Of a stretch of DNA of 64,000 bases, positions 21,654-34,484 are shown piece after piece; the stretch's first letter is position 1; the number at the start of each line of letters is the position of its first letter. Location: contig JBANSL010000002.1 of NCBI GenBank assembly GCA_037127255.1, positions 37,963,392-38,027,391 of the forward strand, written 5' to 3'. The DNA is from Persicaria tinctoria. Lineage: Eukaryota; Streptophyta; Magnoliopsida; Caryophyllales; Polygonaceae. The position numbers and the translations under genes are program-made. Under the pieces are notes generated by a model, which was not told where the DNA came from, searched no databases, and saw only the letters and a program-made list of their open reading frames with translations.

Positions 21654-24600
21654 TGAGGTTGTGCAATTCGGGTACGCAAGGGTCGAGTGTATGTTTTGGA
21701 AAATCGCTCATGAATTTCAAGGGATTTAAAAACGATTTTAAGAAGGGAAAAATGAACTTAAGATGCCTAACCAAAATTGGACTAAGGAATGAACTTGACT
21801 TGTAATAAAAGAGGAAAACCGACCAAACGGGTACGCGAGTGGGTAGTAAAGGCGCTAGACCACCCCTATTGGGTGTAGTTGGGAACGGTAGGCAAAATAT
21901 CAGCTTGTTCTTTATAGATGGGTTGGGATCTGATTTGGATGCCTTAACTATTGAGTATTATTAACTGATTCTGTGCTCAATGCTTGCTATGCTAGAGATC
22001 TGATTTGGTATGCCTAACAGTGAGTTGTGTATTGACTGATCGGTATAAACGGGATAGCGAGAGTACCCTTATTTCCCTATGGTCAAGCCCAGCTTGTGTG
22101 AAACAGCCCCTTCCACTATGTTGTTAACCCCGGACTGGTCTATCGATCCTTTCTCCCGGATGTCAGTGTCTTCCACGGGGAATTGGGTTGGTAAACACAT
22201 TGTGTCGGGAATCATGTATGGATGTGAAGGTTGTCTGAGCGAGTATTAGAAGGTGGTTCCTTATGTCCCTTTAAGTCAAAGGTAAGGTGTTTCTGGGCTG
22301 TATTTCTTGATTCTTGTTACGATCAACCCGTGTCTTCTTGCCACAAAGAGTCATACCAGAGTCCCACGGGAAAGAGGGGTGAGAAGTCAGTCGGGAAAAG
22401 TCAATGGTTGCCCTTACGGATCTCTGTCCGGTTGTAATGGTGACTCTCTCTGAATTGCATGACATGATTTTATAATCCCCCGCATATACCTTGCCAATGA
22501 TCATTAGTAAGAAGCTTCTCATGTTATGCCTTGCCTTCTGTCATGGTTTTATTGTTTCAGATCATGTTGTGGTTAGTTACCTTGCTCAAGTCTCGTGTTA
22601 TGTCTTGCCTTCTATCATGACTGTATGTTATTATAGCATGTTTACTTGGCTTATTGATCGTATGAATGATTGAAAGCATGAACCATATGATATGAATCTA
22701 AATGATCGTTATTTCCTCCTGGATTAGGTTCATGATAGTGTGATCAACTTCTCTTTGCAGGAATGCTTGTAGGTTATCGCTTTAGCATGATTGGATGACG
22801 ACATGTCGATGCTTATTATCCTTTTTGTGACAAGAATCCATATCATGCCCATCTGTTTTGTATTTGCCAGATTAGCTATTGGTGATTATTTTGCACATAA
22901 TATTGTTGTGTGTTACTTGTGTTGAATGGAGAATATGTGGTATAATTGAGTCTTAGAAAATGCATGTTTCATCCCGGTATGTGTTGATCTGTACTCATGC
23001 CCCGTATTCTAATCATATTTCCCATTACTTAGACTCATATTATGCATCATTTGACTTTTCTCATGCTTCTATATTGTGGAATATGATTGAGTGATTTCTT
23101 ACGCGTCGTCATGATTAGTTGCATGCATGTATCGTACGTTATATTGAGCTTTTAGCATCATGTAGGACCCTTGGTTGCGACCTATGTGGACCATATGTAC
23201 TTTGCCTATCTTATTGTTGATTATCTCTTGAGATAGGTCCCTGATAGTGTGACTCTCCCCTCCCGCTATTCTCTTAAGATGTTGAGTTTATCCTGATTAG
23301 ATTGATGTTAGATTCAATTATTTACTTGCTTTCTATAATGGTTAGTCCTAGCATGCTTACCATGTAGTCGCTCGGTAATATTTTCATATTACGCTATGAT
23401 AACCTCTCATGCTTGTATGAATGTATGACTTGGCACCTCGCATGATCACACACCCCACTATATCAGGATTTCGCATACGCCTGAATGTTAGAATGAATTT
23501 AGTTGAGTATACCTTGATTGTGTTCATGTTCGATATGTGCTACTAGTGTCCCGTAGGGCTTATGATTTCCAATATGACCCGCTAAATAATCACGTGTTGC
23601 ACTTGTTCTATGATGTATAACTATCGTATCATTACATGTGTCCTATGATGGTTCATTCCTAGCATGATTATGATTTTTCGCTCGTGATGTCATTCTTGTT
23701 ACTCTGTGATTTTCCTCTTGCTATCCGAAATATTATGTTGAACTCTTTAAATGACTCATGACCATGCTTGTATCACATCATGTATCGCTAGCATCATGTA
23801 GGACCTATACTTTCTAAATATATCTCGACACATGATTACGTGCCATTCTTAACCTATTATATGATCATAGCGTCAGATGTGATAATTACTATGCCCTTCT
23901 TATGTGTTCCTCTATGACGTTTAGTCTCACCATTATGATATACCTTGCCATGCTTGACCTCACATGTTGATACGTATATCATGCTTGTGCATTCGTTCAT
24001 ATATATAACACTTGTCATTCTCATTAAATTTCACATGAACTCAGACCATGTATGATCATTACTAGTTTCACATAACTTGTTTGAAGTTGCTAAGCCTATC
24101 CGTTTCGTGGAATAATATGCTACTAGCTTGTCTCACATGCATGTTGTAGTACTCGATTGTGCCTTTGAAAGTGAATACGAACGTTGTCCCCTTTGAGATA
24201 GGTACATGTTAGTGTGGACTAGTGCAATTGATACGTTCCATGATGAATTCGTGTCACTTGTCACGATTATAACATAATAGACTTTCATATGGGCATCGTT
24301 GCTATTCCCGGGTCGAAGTCTAGTCTTTAGTCTTGTCGTTCTTAGCTTTGGTCTATGTTTGGTTCCGAAAGGAACATTGGGTTGCCCGCTCTTGTCACTC
24401 CCCTATCTTTACTAACTTGGAGTCATGTGCGATACATTGAGTGAGTGACTGCTTGAAAGAGAAAGGAAGTTGCATAGCGATAGAGTAGTGTGACGGAAGC
24501 GTGGGCCCATAACCCACAAGCCTCATGATCGACGGTGTTGGTGGGACAGTTATGTTTCGGGGAATGCGGTTACTGAGTGTGATATGACTTGCAAGCGAGA

Positions 24601-27116
24601 GTGTCCTTTGTTCGAATTGTTAATTCTTCTGAATTTGTTGGTGACGATATTGCACTGACCTGATGATGAGATTTACGTGTTGATGTTCTGACTTGGTAAT
24701 GATTGTTGCCTGATTGTCAATTGTTTATGATGGTATGATTTTACGCCTTATAGTTTTAATGTGCCATGAACCACGATGCCTTGATGTGTTGATACGCTGA
24801 GTTGCTAAGCATGATCTAAATTCCTGTACCTATGAAAGTATGAACTACAAATACTGAAAACCTGAATTATTTATCTTCTAAGGTTATGATGCAACTTGCT
24901 ATCATGACTTGATTATGTGCATACATGATGATTTGTAATAATGATTGAGCATGATGGTAAATTGAAACTTGTTGACATAGTTGCAATAATTGATTATGAA
25001 CCCATGATGCTATGTTTATAAATGTTGGTTGACCTGATGTAGATCTTATGTGTGATGACTTCATGATTGTTTCTCCTTTAAACATGTGGGTGAGATCATT
25101 TGGTAGTGTGGTTGGAGAGTGGTGAAAGAATTTGAGTGATTAGGATGACCGATGGTTTATTAGGCAAATCACGAGAGAGAAATGTTGGCATGGGTATGAT
25201 GCTTGTGATATCTTGAGTAATATGAGAAGTGTGAGGAATGACTTTTGAGAGTATTGAGGACATAGTATGAGAGGGTGTTCAGGTGTGAAGTTAGAGATAG
25301 GAGTTGGGTTCTTAGAGGTGGATGGTGTGTATGAGTGTTTGGTGGAATGAGGGCGAGATTTGAGCATCGAGATGAATTGGGATTTCTTTAGGGAATTTTG
25401 TCTAAGTTGATGTTGGTGAGTCTAGAAGAGGATTGGTCTTGGCTTAAGAGTGGAGATGGGCTAGTGGGGATTGTGTTTTTTTTATTGGTATGATGGGAGG
25501 AATTCCTTGATTATTTTATTTATTTATATCTGCTGACATGATGTTAGATAGCAACCATGATGAACCTGATATGGAATGATATTACATATTGTTATGCAAT
25601 ACTGAAATCTAATTGGTAGTGACTGGTGTTATCATGATATATCGAAGCATTGCTAGTCTGTTATGCGTTTTAGAAGCATGTTACGATGTGTTATATGAAT
25701 TATGAGATAATAATGTGTTATTATGTGAAAGCATGGTGTTATATTAAGTGGTGGTAAACATGATGTTATATTATGTTGTAGTAATCATGATGTTGTATTA
25801 TATGGTTGACAAGCATGACTATTGATATGTTAAATGATGAGTATGACTTGGAATGTGAATATGATTTGTATATATATGAGATAATGGTGCCTGATTACTA
25901 AATGATCGTTATATGACATTGTGATGAGTTAAGATGATTTCTAGAGAGCATGTTGACATTTTGATGATGATATACTTCTTGATCTTCCCTTTTTATTGAA
26001 TCTTAATAGCATGACCTTGACTGTATTGATGTGTTGATAAGTAGTTTTGTTCCGTTGACTTATGATGAAATTTCGCTATGGCTAACCTTACAAGTACCAA
26101 TGATTGACGTGATAAAAATGTTATGCTAATGCTGGATAGAAATTGGATAGGATGACTATGTGAATTTATGCGTTAAATGATATCCCTTGTTGTGACTGAC
26201 CCTACTATGATTGCGATGCTGATATGCGATAGTGAGATATCCTTTATGACTTTTGGTGTGATATCGAGCCATGTGTTATGATTTTGGCATATTGTTGAGA
26301 TGTGTATCATGGCCTTTACTATGTCGTGGAGATATTGATGTGACCTTGTGACACCGTGTTGGCATATGTTTGAGACTTGTCGTATGATGTACTAGTTGAA
26401 GATTGGTTGGTTATATGGTTATGCATTTCTTATAGCTTGTGGTTCTTGCGTGAATTGAGATTGATAGATTGATTTGATTTTGGAAACTAGGGAAAGAATA
26501 TGGGATTAGCCCTTAGAGGTGGATGATTCCACCTCCGAGCTTCTGAATTTGATTGATTGTTATGCGGGAAACTGAGTTGGTTTTGGAGGATTTTGACGAA
26601 ATTTTGATCGAAATGATTTTACTTGTTTTGGTGTAAAGTTGCTTGGTTAAACGTCTTAATTGAAGATTTTGAGCGGTTTGAAAAGGAATTACATGAAATT
26701 TTAAGGAATAAACGTTACCGAGAATTTCAACGATTTTGAGGCCAATCTTTTCCAATTGCGGAATCCCTTTTTGAGAATTTTCACACCCGGGCTTATATTA
26801 TAACGCCTCACGAAGTGGATACAAGCATTTTATAGGGGCGCATATAGAATGTTTGCTAAGACCTAGTAGAGACGCTATGATTGCTTTTTGAGTTATAATG
26901 TGACCGAAAGGTCGGGGTAAGGGTGTGATAGGGGCTCATATCACATACTTGCTACGACCAATTGAGAATGTTATGATCACGTCAAGGGTGCTGTGAGGAT
27001 CTCATACGGGCCCCTATGAGATGCTTACAGAATCAATGGCATGATCCTTGGACTCACCAATTTCAAACTTCATCCCCATGTTTTATAGCGATTTTAGTCT
27101 CGGGACGAGACTTGTT
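21654..27116 (+). other. Non-coding interior of the LARD-like element
   Basis: No gag, protease, reverse transcriptase or integrase motif is visible in any frame, and ORFs are all under about 100 codons. From about 22440 to 26500 the sequence is rich in CATG, TGAT and ATGAT words. A purine-rich AGAGGTGGATGAT near 26514-26527 duplicates the true polypurine tract. Confidence 0.7.
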
Positions 27117-27131
27117 TTTAGAGGTGGATGA
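27117..27131 (+). promoter_or_regulatory. Polypurine tract of the LARD-like element
   Basis: The purine-rich TAGAGGTGGATGA abuts the TGTAATGACC start of the 3' LTR, the expected position for plus-strand priming. Confidence 0.7.
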
Positions 27132-30100
27132 TGTAATGACCGGGAAATTTTAGAATATTAAATTATTAAAATAGTGATTTATAATCATCCCAATTTCTAA
27201 AATTGGGGAGGTTTGGAATTTCCGTCATTGAGCTATTGGTTTTATTCTAAATATTTCAAAACTAGTTCCGGCATTATTTAATTGAAAATTTAAAATATGT
27301 TATACTCTGCTTTTATATACCAAAAAATTAAAAATAAGGTTCGGATTTCATTTATTAAATTCGGATTTGGAAAATTGAGAAGTATTTTACACGCGTCGGG
27401 ATAAAGTCGAGTAGCGGGATTTCAAATTAATATTTTGAGTGGGGACCATCCATTCTTTATTTTATTTTCTTTTTCTCTCTCTTCCACTCTCTCTCTCTCG
27501 TGCCAACTATTGCCTGCTCTACTACTGCCCCAAATTGTCTTCTTCTTCATGCTAAACCAACATCACCCAGACATTGCACTCATCCCTCCCTATAAAGTGG
27601 ATCCATCGAAAACCCCAAAACCTATCTACAAATTCAGCCCTCAAGCATCCATAATCCTCTCCTCCTCTCCTTTGCCTTTTTCATTCATTCAAACAACCAA
27701 CAAAACCCCATCGGAGCCCTGTGTTTGAAGCCGGAATCGCCGCTAAACCACCACCATCGAAGAACCGCATCTCTCTCCCCTGCTCCTTGTCTGTCAAGCG
27801 GCGCAAGTAGCCACCATAGTTGCCATCGACGTCGATTGAGAAACGTTGTAGCATCCTCCCCGGACGCACAATTACTTCCCCTTCTCCTGTGTCCATGAGC
27901 AGCAACAGCACCCGGAATTCCGAGCTCCCCTGTCCGCCATTCGGAGGAGCTGAGCACCCCCATTCAATCCTTTTCTCGTTCTGGTGCACAGCAGTAACTG
28001 AGAGCCACCACACTCTCCCACCGACGGCCAAAAACGGATCACAGGCACACCGGGAGCCACCCCGGAGCCATCGCCGAGCCACCTCCCTCCTTCTTCCTCT
28101 GTCTTCGCTTGTGTGAGGTCGGTAAGCCTCATCTCTCCCTTCTTTCGCTCGAACACACCATAAAGTCGCACCTGGTGTCGATTCCGCCATCGACGAGCCC
28201 GAATCGAGTCTCCGACGAAGATTTTCGGCGAACCTTCGAGCCCTCGATGAGACTTCTCTTCCTCCTTCTCCCTTGCTCTTGTTCCGATCCTTTGTGTTGT
28301 TTGAAGTCGGTAGTGGGTCTATGAGTGTCGTGGGGTAGGTCGTAGATTCCGGTGAGGTCTCCTGCTCCTCTCTCCTTTTTCTTCCGATCGAGCAAGGAGC
28401 GGCTCCAGGTTGAAGACGCTTTTCTTCTCTTCTGTGCGAGTGGGCCTGTTTTGCTAGGTTGGGGTGGGTTGAACTTGGATCCAGATGCAAAGCGGGTCAT
28501 CCCTTTTCTTTCTCTTTTGGTCTGGGCTCGGTTCCGGGTCTTTCTGGGTTACTCATATTGGGCTGGGGTGTTTTATTTAAAAGAGCTTGTTGCCCTTAAT
28601 TATTTGTTATTTGAATTAGACTAATATTATTATTATCATATGCTGAAATTTGTGTTAATTATTAATTCTGGGAAATATATTCTTTTTGGAATTTTATATC
28701 TTATAAATTTATTTTGGAAAGTGATCTATTGAGGATGATTTATCAAATAAATTATTTTACTAAGTTATAAATAAGGATTGATTTATTGGTGTTTATTTTA
28801 GTTAGATATTGATTGATTATTTACTCAAAAGGTTTTGAAAGAAAATGCCGGAATTAATTCTATAATAAGATTTTGAGAGATTGGTTTTAAGGTCTAAACG
28901 TTTAATGTCGGGATTCCTTGCTTTGGTTTGGTGATGTTAATTTTAGGAGGGAAGATTGAAAGTTATTGTTGGTATGATCATATCAATGAGTTGATTGGAA
29001 GAATGATTTTGGTTGATGTTGATCATATCTGAAAGGTTTTGAAAAACGGTTTTTACTATCGATGGGTTTTAAGGATGATGAGAATTTGGGTTTGGTGTGT
29101 ATGAATGTTTGTCCGGTAGTTTATGGAAATGGCTTGATGATAGGTGTGTATCGCTTTTGGATTGCTTTGGACTTGTTTTTGGGCCCTTGCTTGCGTTATC
29201 TTTTGTTCTTCGGCATTTCAGGTAAGTTCCCTAGGGGGCTTACTCAGGTCTGACATTCATGCCTGTTGTTGCATTTTATGTTAGGTGTTGCATATGCATA
29301 AAAGCATGCCATGTAGTATCCTGTTTAGGTTGCACTAATTGAATGAGCATCTGCTTACTTTATGCGTTTGAAACAGGACGACCGTTATCTGTGATAGTCC
29401 TAGAGTCTTTGCTAGGGTTATAGGACGACCTAGTCTCATCGGGTCCCGTCCTGAGTCAATCGAGTCATGAAACTTCCTTATATTATGAGATGACTGCGGG
29501 CTTTATTGTGGAGCGGGTTAGGCATGCGTGCTGCCTGATTATGATGGAATGCATTCACGAGCTGGCCAGTCTCCGCCCTATCGGAAAAGGGGTGGAGGTA
29601 GGAGAGGGATATGCCACTTGGCATTGTCTTGGGCCCTTTACAATATTTTTACACATTATTATAACTAGGAGCATGCTAGTGTGTTTGACTTCCGTACTGC
29701 ATTAGATCATCTTTATTAGGTATAGCACATACTATGTGGCTTCAGCGAGGACTGCCGGTCCCGCATGAGTGGCTCGATCTGACTCATTTCCCCGTTCTTT
29801 TTTTAAGGTATTTTCTGCAGATTTTGATTGCTCGATGTCTATATGACGGGGTTCCTTTTTTTGGCGAATCGAAGAATCTGGCTAATATCCTAACTTAGTA
29901 AAAGGGTAATTACCCACTCATGATTTGGTTTTGACCGGCTCTGGAGTGGCACTTGTTTCTTTACTTTGCTTCCGCTTTACTTCCGTTTGAAATGGATTCC
30001 GCGACATAGTCTTAGGACAGGTTAAGGGTACCCAACGACCCTTCGAGATTTTAGGGTTTGAAATCTCTCTTTCTATAAATCTTAAAATGAATTCGAAACA

Positions 30101-30186
30101 TCGACCCGTACCTGAATTGCAAGATCCGAACATGGGGTTTTATCCCTTGAAACGTAACCAGGAAATCATAATTCTAGGTCGTTACA
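27132..30186 (+). repeat. 3' LTR of the LARD-like element
   Basis: It ends GTCGTTACA at 30186, followed by the ATTAA duplication. It retains a TATAAAG at 27591-27597 inside a segment missing from the 5' LTR. The 269-codon minus-strand ORF inside it (27681-28490) is not preserved at full length in the other LTR. Confidence 0.93.
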
Positions 30187-30788
30187 ATTAAATGACCAAA
30201 ATTAAACAACATAATTGAATGACCGAAATTAAACTTCATCAACCCCGATAATCGTATGGTGCTCAGTTGGCCACCTAATTCACCTAGAGTAGAACTCCCT
30301 AATCAATGCATCTCTAAGCCATTCCTCTTGCGCCGATAATGAACCAGCTCTTGACATCAAGTCCTCAAGCATGGTGTGCTTTCTTGCGTTTTCAGCCTTC
30401 AACTCGTTCTCCTTCCTGTCCCGCCTTTCACGCCTTTCAGTTTCCCTTCTCTCTCTTGCTTCTTCTCTCCTTTTCTGCAACTCCACTTCCACTCGCTTGA
30501 TTTTCAAAAATTCACCAATCATAATGTTACGCTTCGAGTACTCATCCGTAGTGAGGTCGGTGTCCACACCAACTGGTCTCTTTCCGCCCCGCTTGGTTGC
30601 TTTCACGCCAAGGGGACGACTACATGAACCATCTGTCCCACCCCCACTTGATGGAGTAGCGGGATTAGATCCTGGAGTGGGAGGGTTGGACCCTGAAGTA
30701 TATGATCCTGATGCATTGATTTTCGTCCTCTTCGACCCACCTTCTTCACGGTGTTGCTCTGTAACTTGCCACTTTTGCTCACTCCTGA

Positions 30789-31447
30789 CCGGGGCGGACC
30801 TGAGTTTTTGATGGCCTGAGGCAAAATTTGAAATTGGGCCCCACTACTATATAGTATGTATATACATAAGCTATGGTAGAATAAATGGTTTTTGAAATAA
30901 TTTTCTAATATAAAAAACCATTTAAATGAAAGTTAAAATTAAAAAAAAATCAACTAGGCCTCGTCTAACCAATTGGGGGGTTGTCAAATAAAAAAATTCA
31001 AACGCAATAAAAAAAACACAGGAATTTAAATTAAAAAAAATCAACAAAAGTTAAAATTATTGGGGGGAAATGTTAAATAAAAAATCGAACGCAAATTACT
31101 GGGACGAAATTTTGTAAAAAAAAAATTCAAACGCAAAAAAAAAAAGGAATTTAAAATTACTGGGGGAAAGAAAAAAAAATGCAGAAACATAAAACAAAGG
31201 CAAAGGAAGTTAAAATTACTAGGGGAAAGTAAAAAAAAAAACGCAAAAAAAATAAAACAAAGGGAGTTTCGATCCCTAGACTTTATGGTCAAATAAAAAG
31301 CTTACCTGCTTCCTTAACCAACTGAGCTACTATACTTTCATGTAATATTAGGGATCATCTAATACTAATATAATAAAAACTAATTTTGTGGGCCCCTTAT
31401 ACAAATTGGGCCTGAGGCGACGGGCCGTCACCTCAGGTCTGGCCCTG
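30789..31447. mobile_element. hAT MITE inside PIF ORF1
   Basis: The ends are CCGGGGCGGACCTGAG on the left and the complement of CAGGGCCAGACCTGAG on the right. The flanking 8 bp duplication is ACTCCTGA (30781-30788) and ACTCTTGA (31448-31455), matching at seven of eight. The body is AT-rich with A-runs and no transposase. Confidence 0.85.
31262..31335 (-). repeat. tRNA-like sequence inside the hAT MITE
   Basis: On the minus strand GTAGCTCAGTTGGTTAAG (A-box-like) is followed about 40 bases later by GGGATCGAAACTCC (B-box-like). The middle is AT-rich and the acceptor stem does not close, so this looks like a tRNA-derived relic. Confidence 0.5.
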
Positions 31448-32092
31448 ACTCTTGAGAATACCCCATGCATGTTCATTCTTGAACGATGCGTGCTTCTCAT
31501 GGTCCACACTATATAAGATTCGAGCATTATTCATGACATCGTCTTCCGACTGGCCACTCGCCCTTGCCCTTGACGTCTGGCTATAATTACCAAAAAATTT
31601 AATTACATCGTGGCTAACTCGACCAAAGCGGGCTCTACATCGTTTTGCCAAACGTGGAACCATCTCTCCCATCCTCTCGTTGTAATAAGTTGCTATTCTG
31701 GAACAAAACTTGACACCAGATTGGTTGTTTGCTTCCACAACATCCTTGCTAGTGTTCAACCATGCACTAAGTAGCAACTTATCTTCTGTCTCACTCCATT
31801 GCCTTCTCTCCGTGCGTTCTTGAGTAGGATGTTCCTCAACCTGTTCTTTATGGACCTCTTTTGTGTTATAAACCGGGATGCTTTCTTGTGTAAAATGCAC
31901 TGTTGGAGATTGAGAATTTAGAATGGGATGCATCATATCGGGATAATATGAATGCACGGCATCATGAGAATGGTGATTCAGGGTAGTATGATTTGTATTT
32001 GGATTGGAATGTTGCTCAGAGTACAAAGAAAGCATATCGTAAAAGCTTTGGGGAAAGTTTTGTAGAGCTTCATTCAGATCCATTTTGAATGA

Positions 32093-32630
32093 AAGAGATG
32101 GATTAGGGGTGGAATAGAGAGATTTATGATTGTTGTGGGGTGATGAATATTGATGGAAGAATGTTATATATATAGGGGAGAAAAATCATTAAAGTTAATA
32201 CCTAGTATAAGATTTGCTTATTACTAATCACTATTAGTTACATAGAGTTTCTTGTGTTTTTTTTCCTCTAAAACATATACAAAATGGGTGTTTATGGGTA
32301 GACAAAAATGAAGGCATTTCAAAAATAATTTTTATAATTTTTAATTCTTAATTAAATGCAATTAAAAATGGATTAAAGTGATGGCTAATTTTGCAAGATA
32401 AAATATCTTCTCCCCGTTTGATTAAATTGGTGCCAATTTGGAGCAAAATAATTCATTTCCACATTCCCCAACACATTTGTAAGGGTTGGAACGTGTGCCT
32501 GTGTGTATTTGGAAGTGTTCCTACCGAAGGACACTATTCAAATGTACTTCAAGTTTTTTTTTTTCTTTTTAAATTACATTTGTGGTGAAAAACACCCCAA
32601 AAGAGCACCGGTGTGCATGACTTAAGTACC
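32093..32630. other. Upstream flank of PIF ORF1, no gene
   Basis: AT-rich sequence that probably includes the ORF1 promoter and the right end of the PIF element. ACACCCCAAAAGAGCACCGG at about 32592-32611 could be part of the terminal repeat. No partner was matched with confidence. Confidence 0.4.
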
Positions 32631-32632
32631 TA

Positions 32633-32698
32633 CTCCCTCCGTTTTAAAATATAAGTTGTTTAACTTTCTGGTACGTTTTTTTAAGAAGCTAAAAACTA
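32633..32698. mobile_element. Stowaway MITE, left end only
   Basis: After a TA dinucleotide the sequence begins CTCCCTCCGTTTTAAAATA, a Stowaway (Tc1/Mariner-type) terminus. A second Stowaway is inserted 66 bp in. No convincing right end is seen beyond it. Confidence 0.6.
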
Positions 32699-32973
32699 CT
32701 CCCTCCGTCCAAGATTATATGGTCTTTAATTTAGGCCTTGAAACTTTGTAAAAAATACATGGCCTTTTAGATGTATAGGTAATTATTACCTCTAAAATTA
32801 CTACTTTTTTACTTGTTAAAATTAAATAAACTCTTGGAAAAATTAAAGAAAACCTTTGAATTTCCAATTACTATTTTAACCTTTAATAATAAAGATGAGA
32901 TTTAAGATGTAAAATAGGTTCCTTAATTAGCGTGCATGAGCCTAAAAAGTCATATATTCTTGGACGGAGGGAG
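32699..32973. mobile_element. Stowaway MITE
   Basis: The terminal inverted repeats CTCCCTCCGTCCAAGA and its complement bound a 275 bp element flanked by TA (32697-32698 and 32974-32975). Non-coding. It is inserted in an older Stowaway end. Confidence 0.92.
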
Positions 32974-34484
32974 TATTATATAATATTTATTTTATTTTTT
33001 AAAACAATACTATACGGAGAAGCTATTAATATTAAGTATAATATTATTTTAAAATTTTAATAAAAAGTTAATATTTTTTTATAGTTTTTATGTCTTTAAA
33101 AAAAACTAAAAGGGTATGAATTTGAAACCCTTGTCCCGATCTTTACCTCTGAAGCGGAAGCCAGAGAGAGACGGAGACCCCTTGGCGTTCTCCTGTTCTT
33201 CGGTTGTTCTCTGGAAGTCGTTCTCCCTCTCCTTTTACATCTCATTTCTTCACTTCGTCTCCGTTTTCTTCTCGCCCCGCCGATTGTTTTCCGTATGTTT
33301 TCGGTTTGATGTTCCCATAACCGGAAAACTGTGTGGCGTACCACGAATCCGACTTCAATAATCTCATCTCGCTTTCCAATTTCAGTGCTTTCCTAAGAAG
33401 AGGCTCTGGCACTTGGATACGCAGAAGAGGGACCCTTTGAATTGCTACTTCAACTTCTCATTACGTCAAAACCGTATGTTTTCCATTTGCTTCTTCACCT
33501 TTTTGTTCCATTTTTTAGCTTATCAGTGAATATATCTTTTGTTTATTTAAAAAAAAACGCATTTACATGTTTGAATTACTTTATGTGAGATATTGCATTT
33601 GTATCCTCTCTCATTAATTTTGAAACTAGGATGCTACTCTTTGGCAATGAGTAACTGATTTTGATGTAAATTTAACATTGAAATGTCAAGTAGTGAAATC
33701 TTACCACTGAGATACAAAGGATTGAACTTTGTGGGAGGTCTAAAAACACAAATTCTATTTCATAAGTACCCCGAGTAAGTGTGCAAGTGCGCTCATTTGT
33801 TTTGGTTCTTCAATCTTTGAGATAAAAAAAAGTGAGATTTTATTCAATATTTGAACATTGTGTGTTTTTGGAAGAACTATCTCATGTTCTATCAATCAAT
33901 GAAAGGTGAAATATCTTGAAAATATATCAAATGGGAAATTCTTTTGAAGTGAATTTTCCTTGATGATATTTTCTCTATGTTTCTCTCATCTAGGTTTGTC
34001 TTAAAGATTGGTGGTTGATCAAAGATGATATTTCTCTCTGTTTCTCTCATCTAGGTTTGTCTTAAAGATTGTATAATCTTATGGTACTGCTCGGAAAAGA
34101 TTAGATTTGCATGGGAAGGACTTGTGTCTTGAACAAGTAGATGCATCCCTGACCTGATATAATGGAAAATTGTTAATTCGTTATTGTTGGAAGCCTTGTT
34201 CTATTGAATCATTTCAAATGTTTGGTGCTTAATATATCTTCTATTTTCCTTCTTTTCTCCATCTTTAAACAGGTTTGCAAATATTTCTTCATTGGCTTTC
34301 CTTCCAATTGGGAAAACTGTGCTGAAAAATGTTTCCAGCAAGGCATTGGTTCCGAGGCTACTGCAGATGCTGACTTAAATTCAGGTTTTTCCAAATTCAT
34401 TCATTTAGGAGTTAGATTTAATCCAATGGATGGATTGCATAAGTCGTGTTGATTTGTTGGGAATGATTTGCATGATAGCATATA

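Larger units (their letters stand above)
18601..30186 (+). mobile_element. Non-coding large LTR retrotransposon (LARD-like)
   Basis: Two LTRs of about 3.04 and 3.06 kb start TGTAA and end TTACA. They are flanked by a perfect 5 bp target duplication ATTAA (18596-18600 and 30187-30191). A primer binding site follows the left LTR and a purine-rich tract precedes the right one. The 5.5 kb interior has no gag or pol reading frame. Long LTRs, an initiator-Met primer site and a non-coding interior fit a large retrotransposon derivative. The LTR ends and primer suggest descent from a Del/Tekay-like Gypsy element (inference). It is inserted inside the PIF/Harbinger element. Confidence 0.92.
30280..32083 (-). 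pseudogene. PIF/Harbinger ORF1 Myb-like protein, interrupted by a MITE
   Basis: The ORF starts at MDLNEALQNF (32083). A SANT/Myb-like trihelix follows (RRQWSETEDKLLLSAWLN, then FCSRIATYYNERM), which in this family binds DNA and brings the transposase to the ends. A low-complexity proline, serine and glycine stretch and an arginine/glutamate-rich coiled coil (ELQKRREEARERRETERRER) follow, ending LIREFYSR at 30280. Between WGILKS and EQKWQV sits a 659 bp hAT MITE. Removing it with one 8 bp target copy leaves 1137 bases, exactly 379 codons with no other stop, so the MITE is the only lesion seen. The C-terminal part resembles the plant NAM-associated C-terminal domain family. Confidence 0.85.
16940..32092 (-). 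mobile_element. PIF/Harbinger element, split by later insertions
   Basis: A HARBI1-type transposase (16940-18270) and a Myb-like ORF1 protein (30280-32083) lie on the same strand. Between them is an LTR retrotransposon with perfect ends and target duplication. Taking that out brings the two genes to within about 2 kb, as in PIF/Harbinger elements that encode both proteins. The outer terminal inverted repeats and the 3 bp target duplication were not resolved, so the coordinates mark only the coding core. Confidence 0.75.

Noticed and set aside
27681..28490. 269-codon minus-strand ORF in the 3' LTR as a gene
   Set aside because: It is GC-rich with several overlapping open frames, and the same stretch in the 5' LTR is broken into shorter ORFs; no domain is recognised.
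16455..32630. Exact outer ends of the PIF/Harbinger element
   Set aside because: Candidate termini share only weak similarity and no matching three-base duplication could be fixed by eye.
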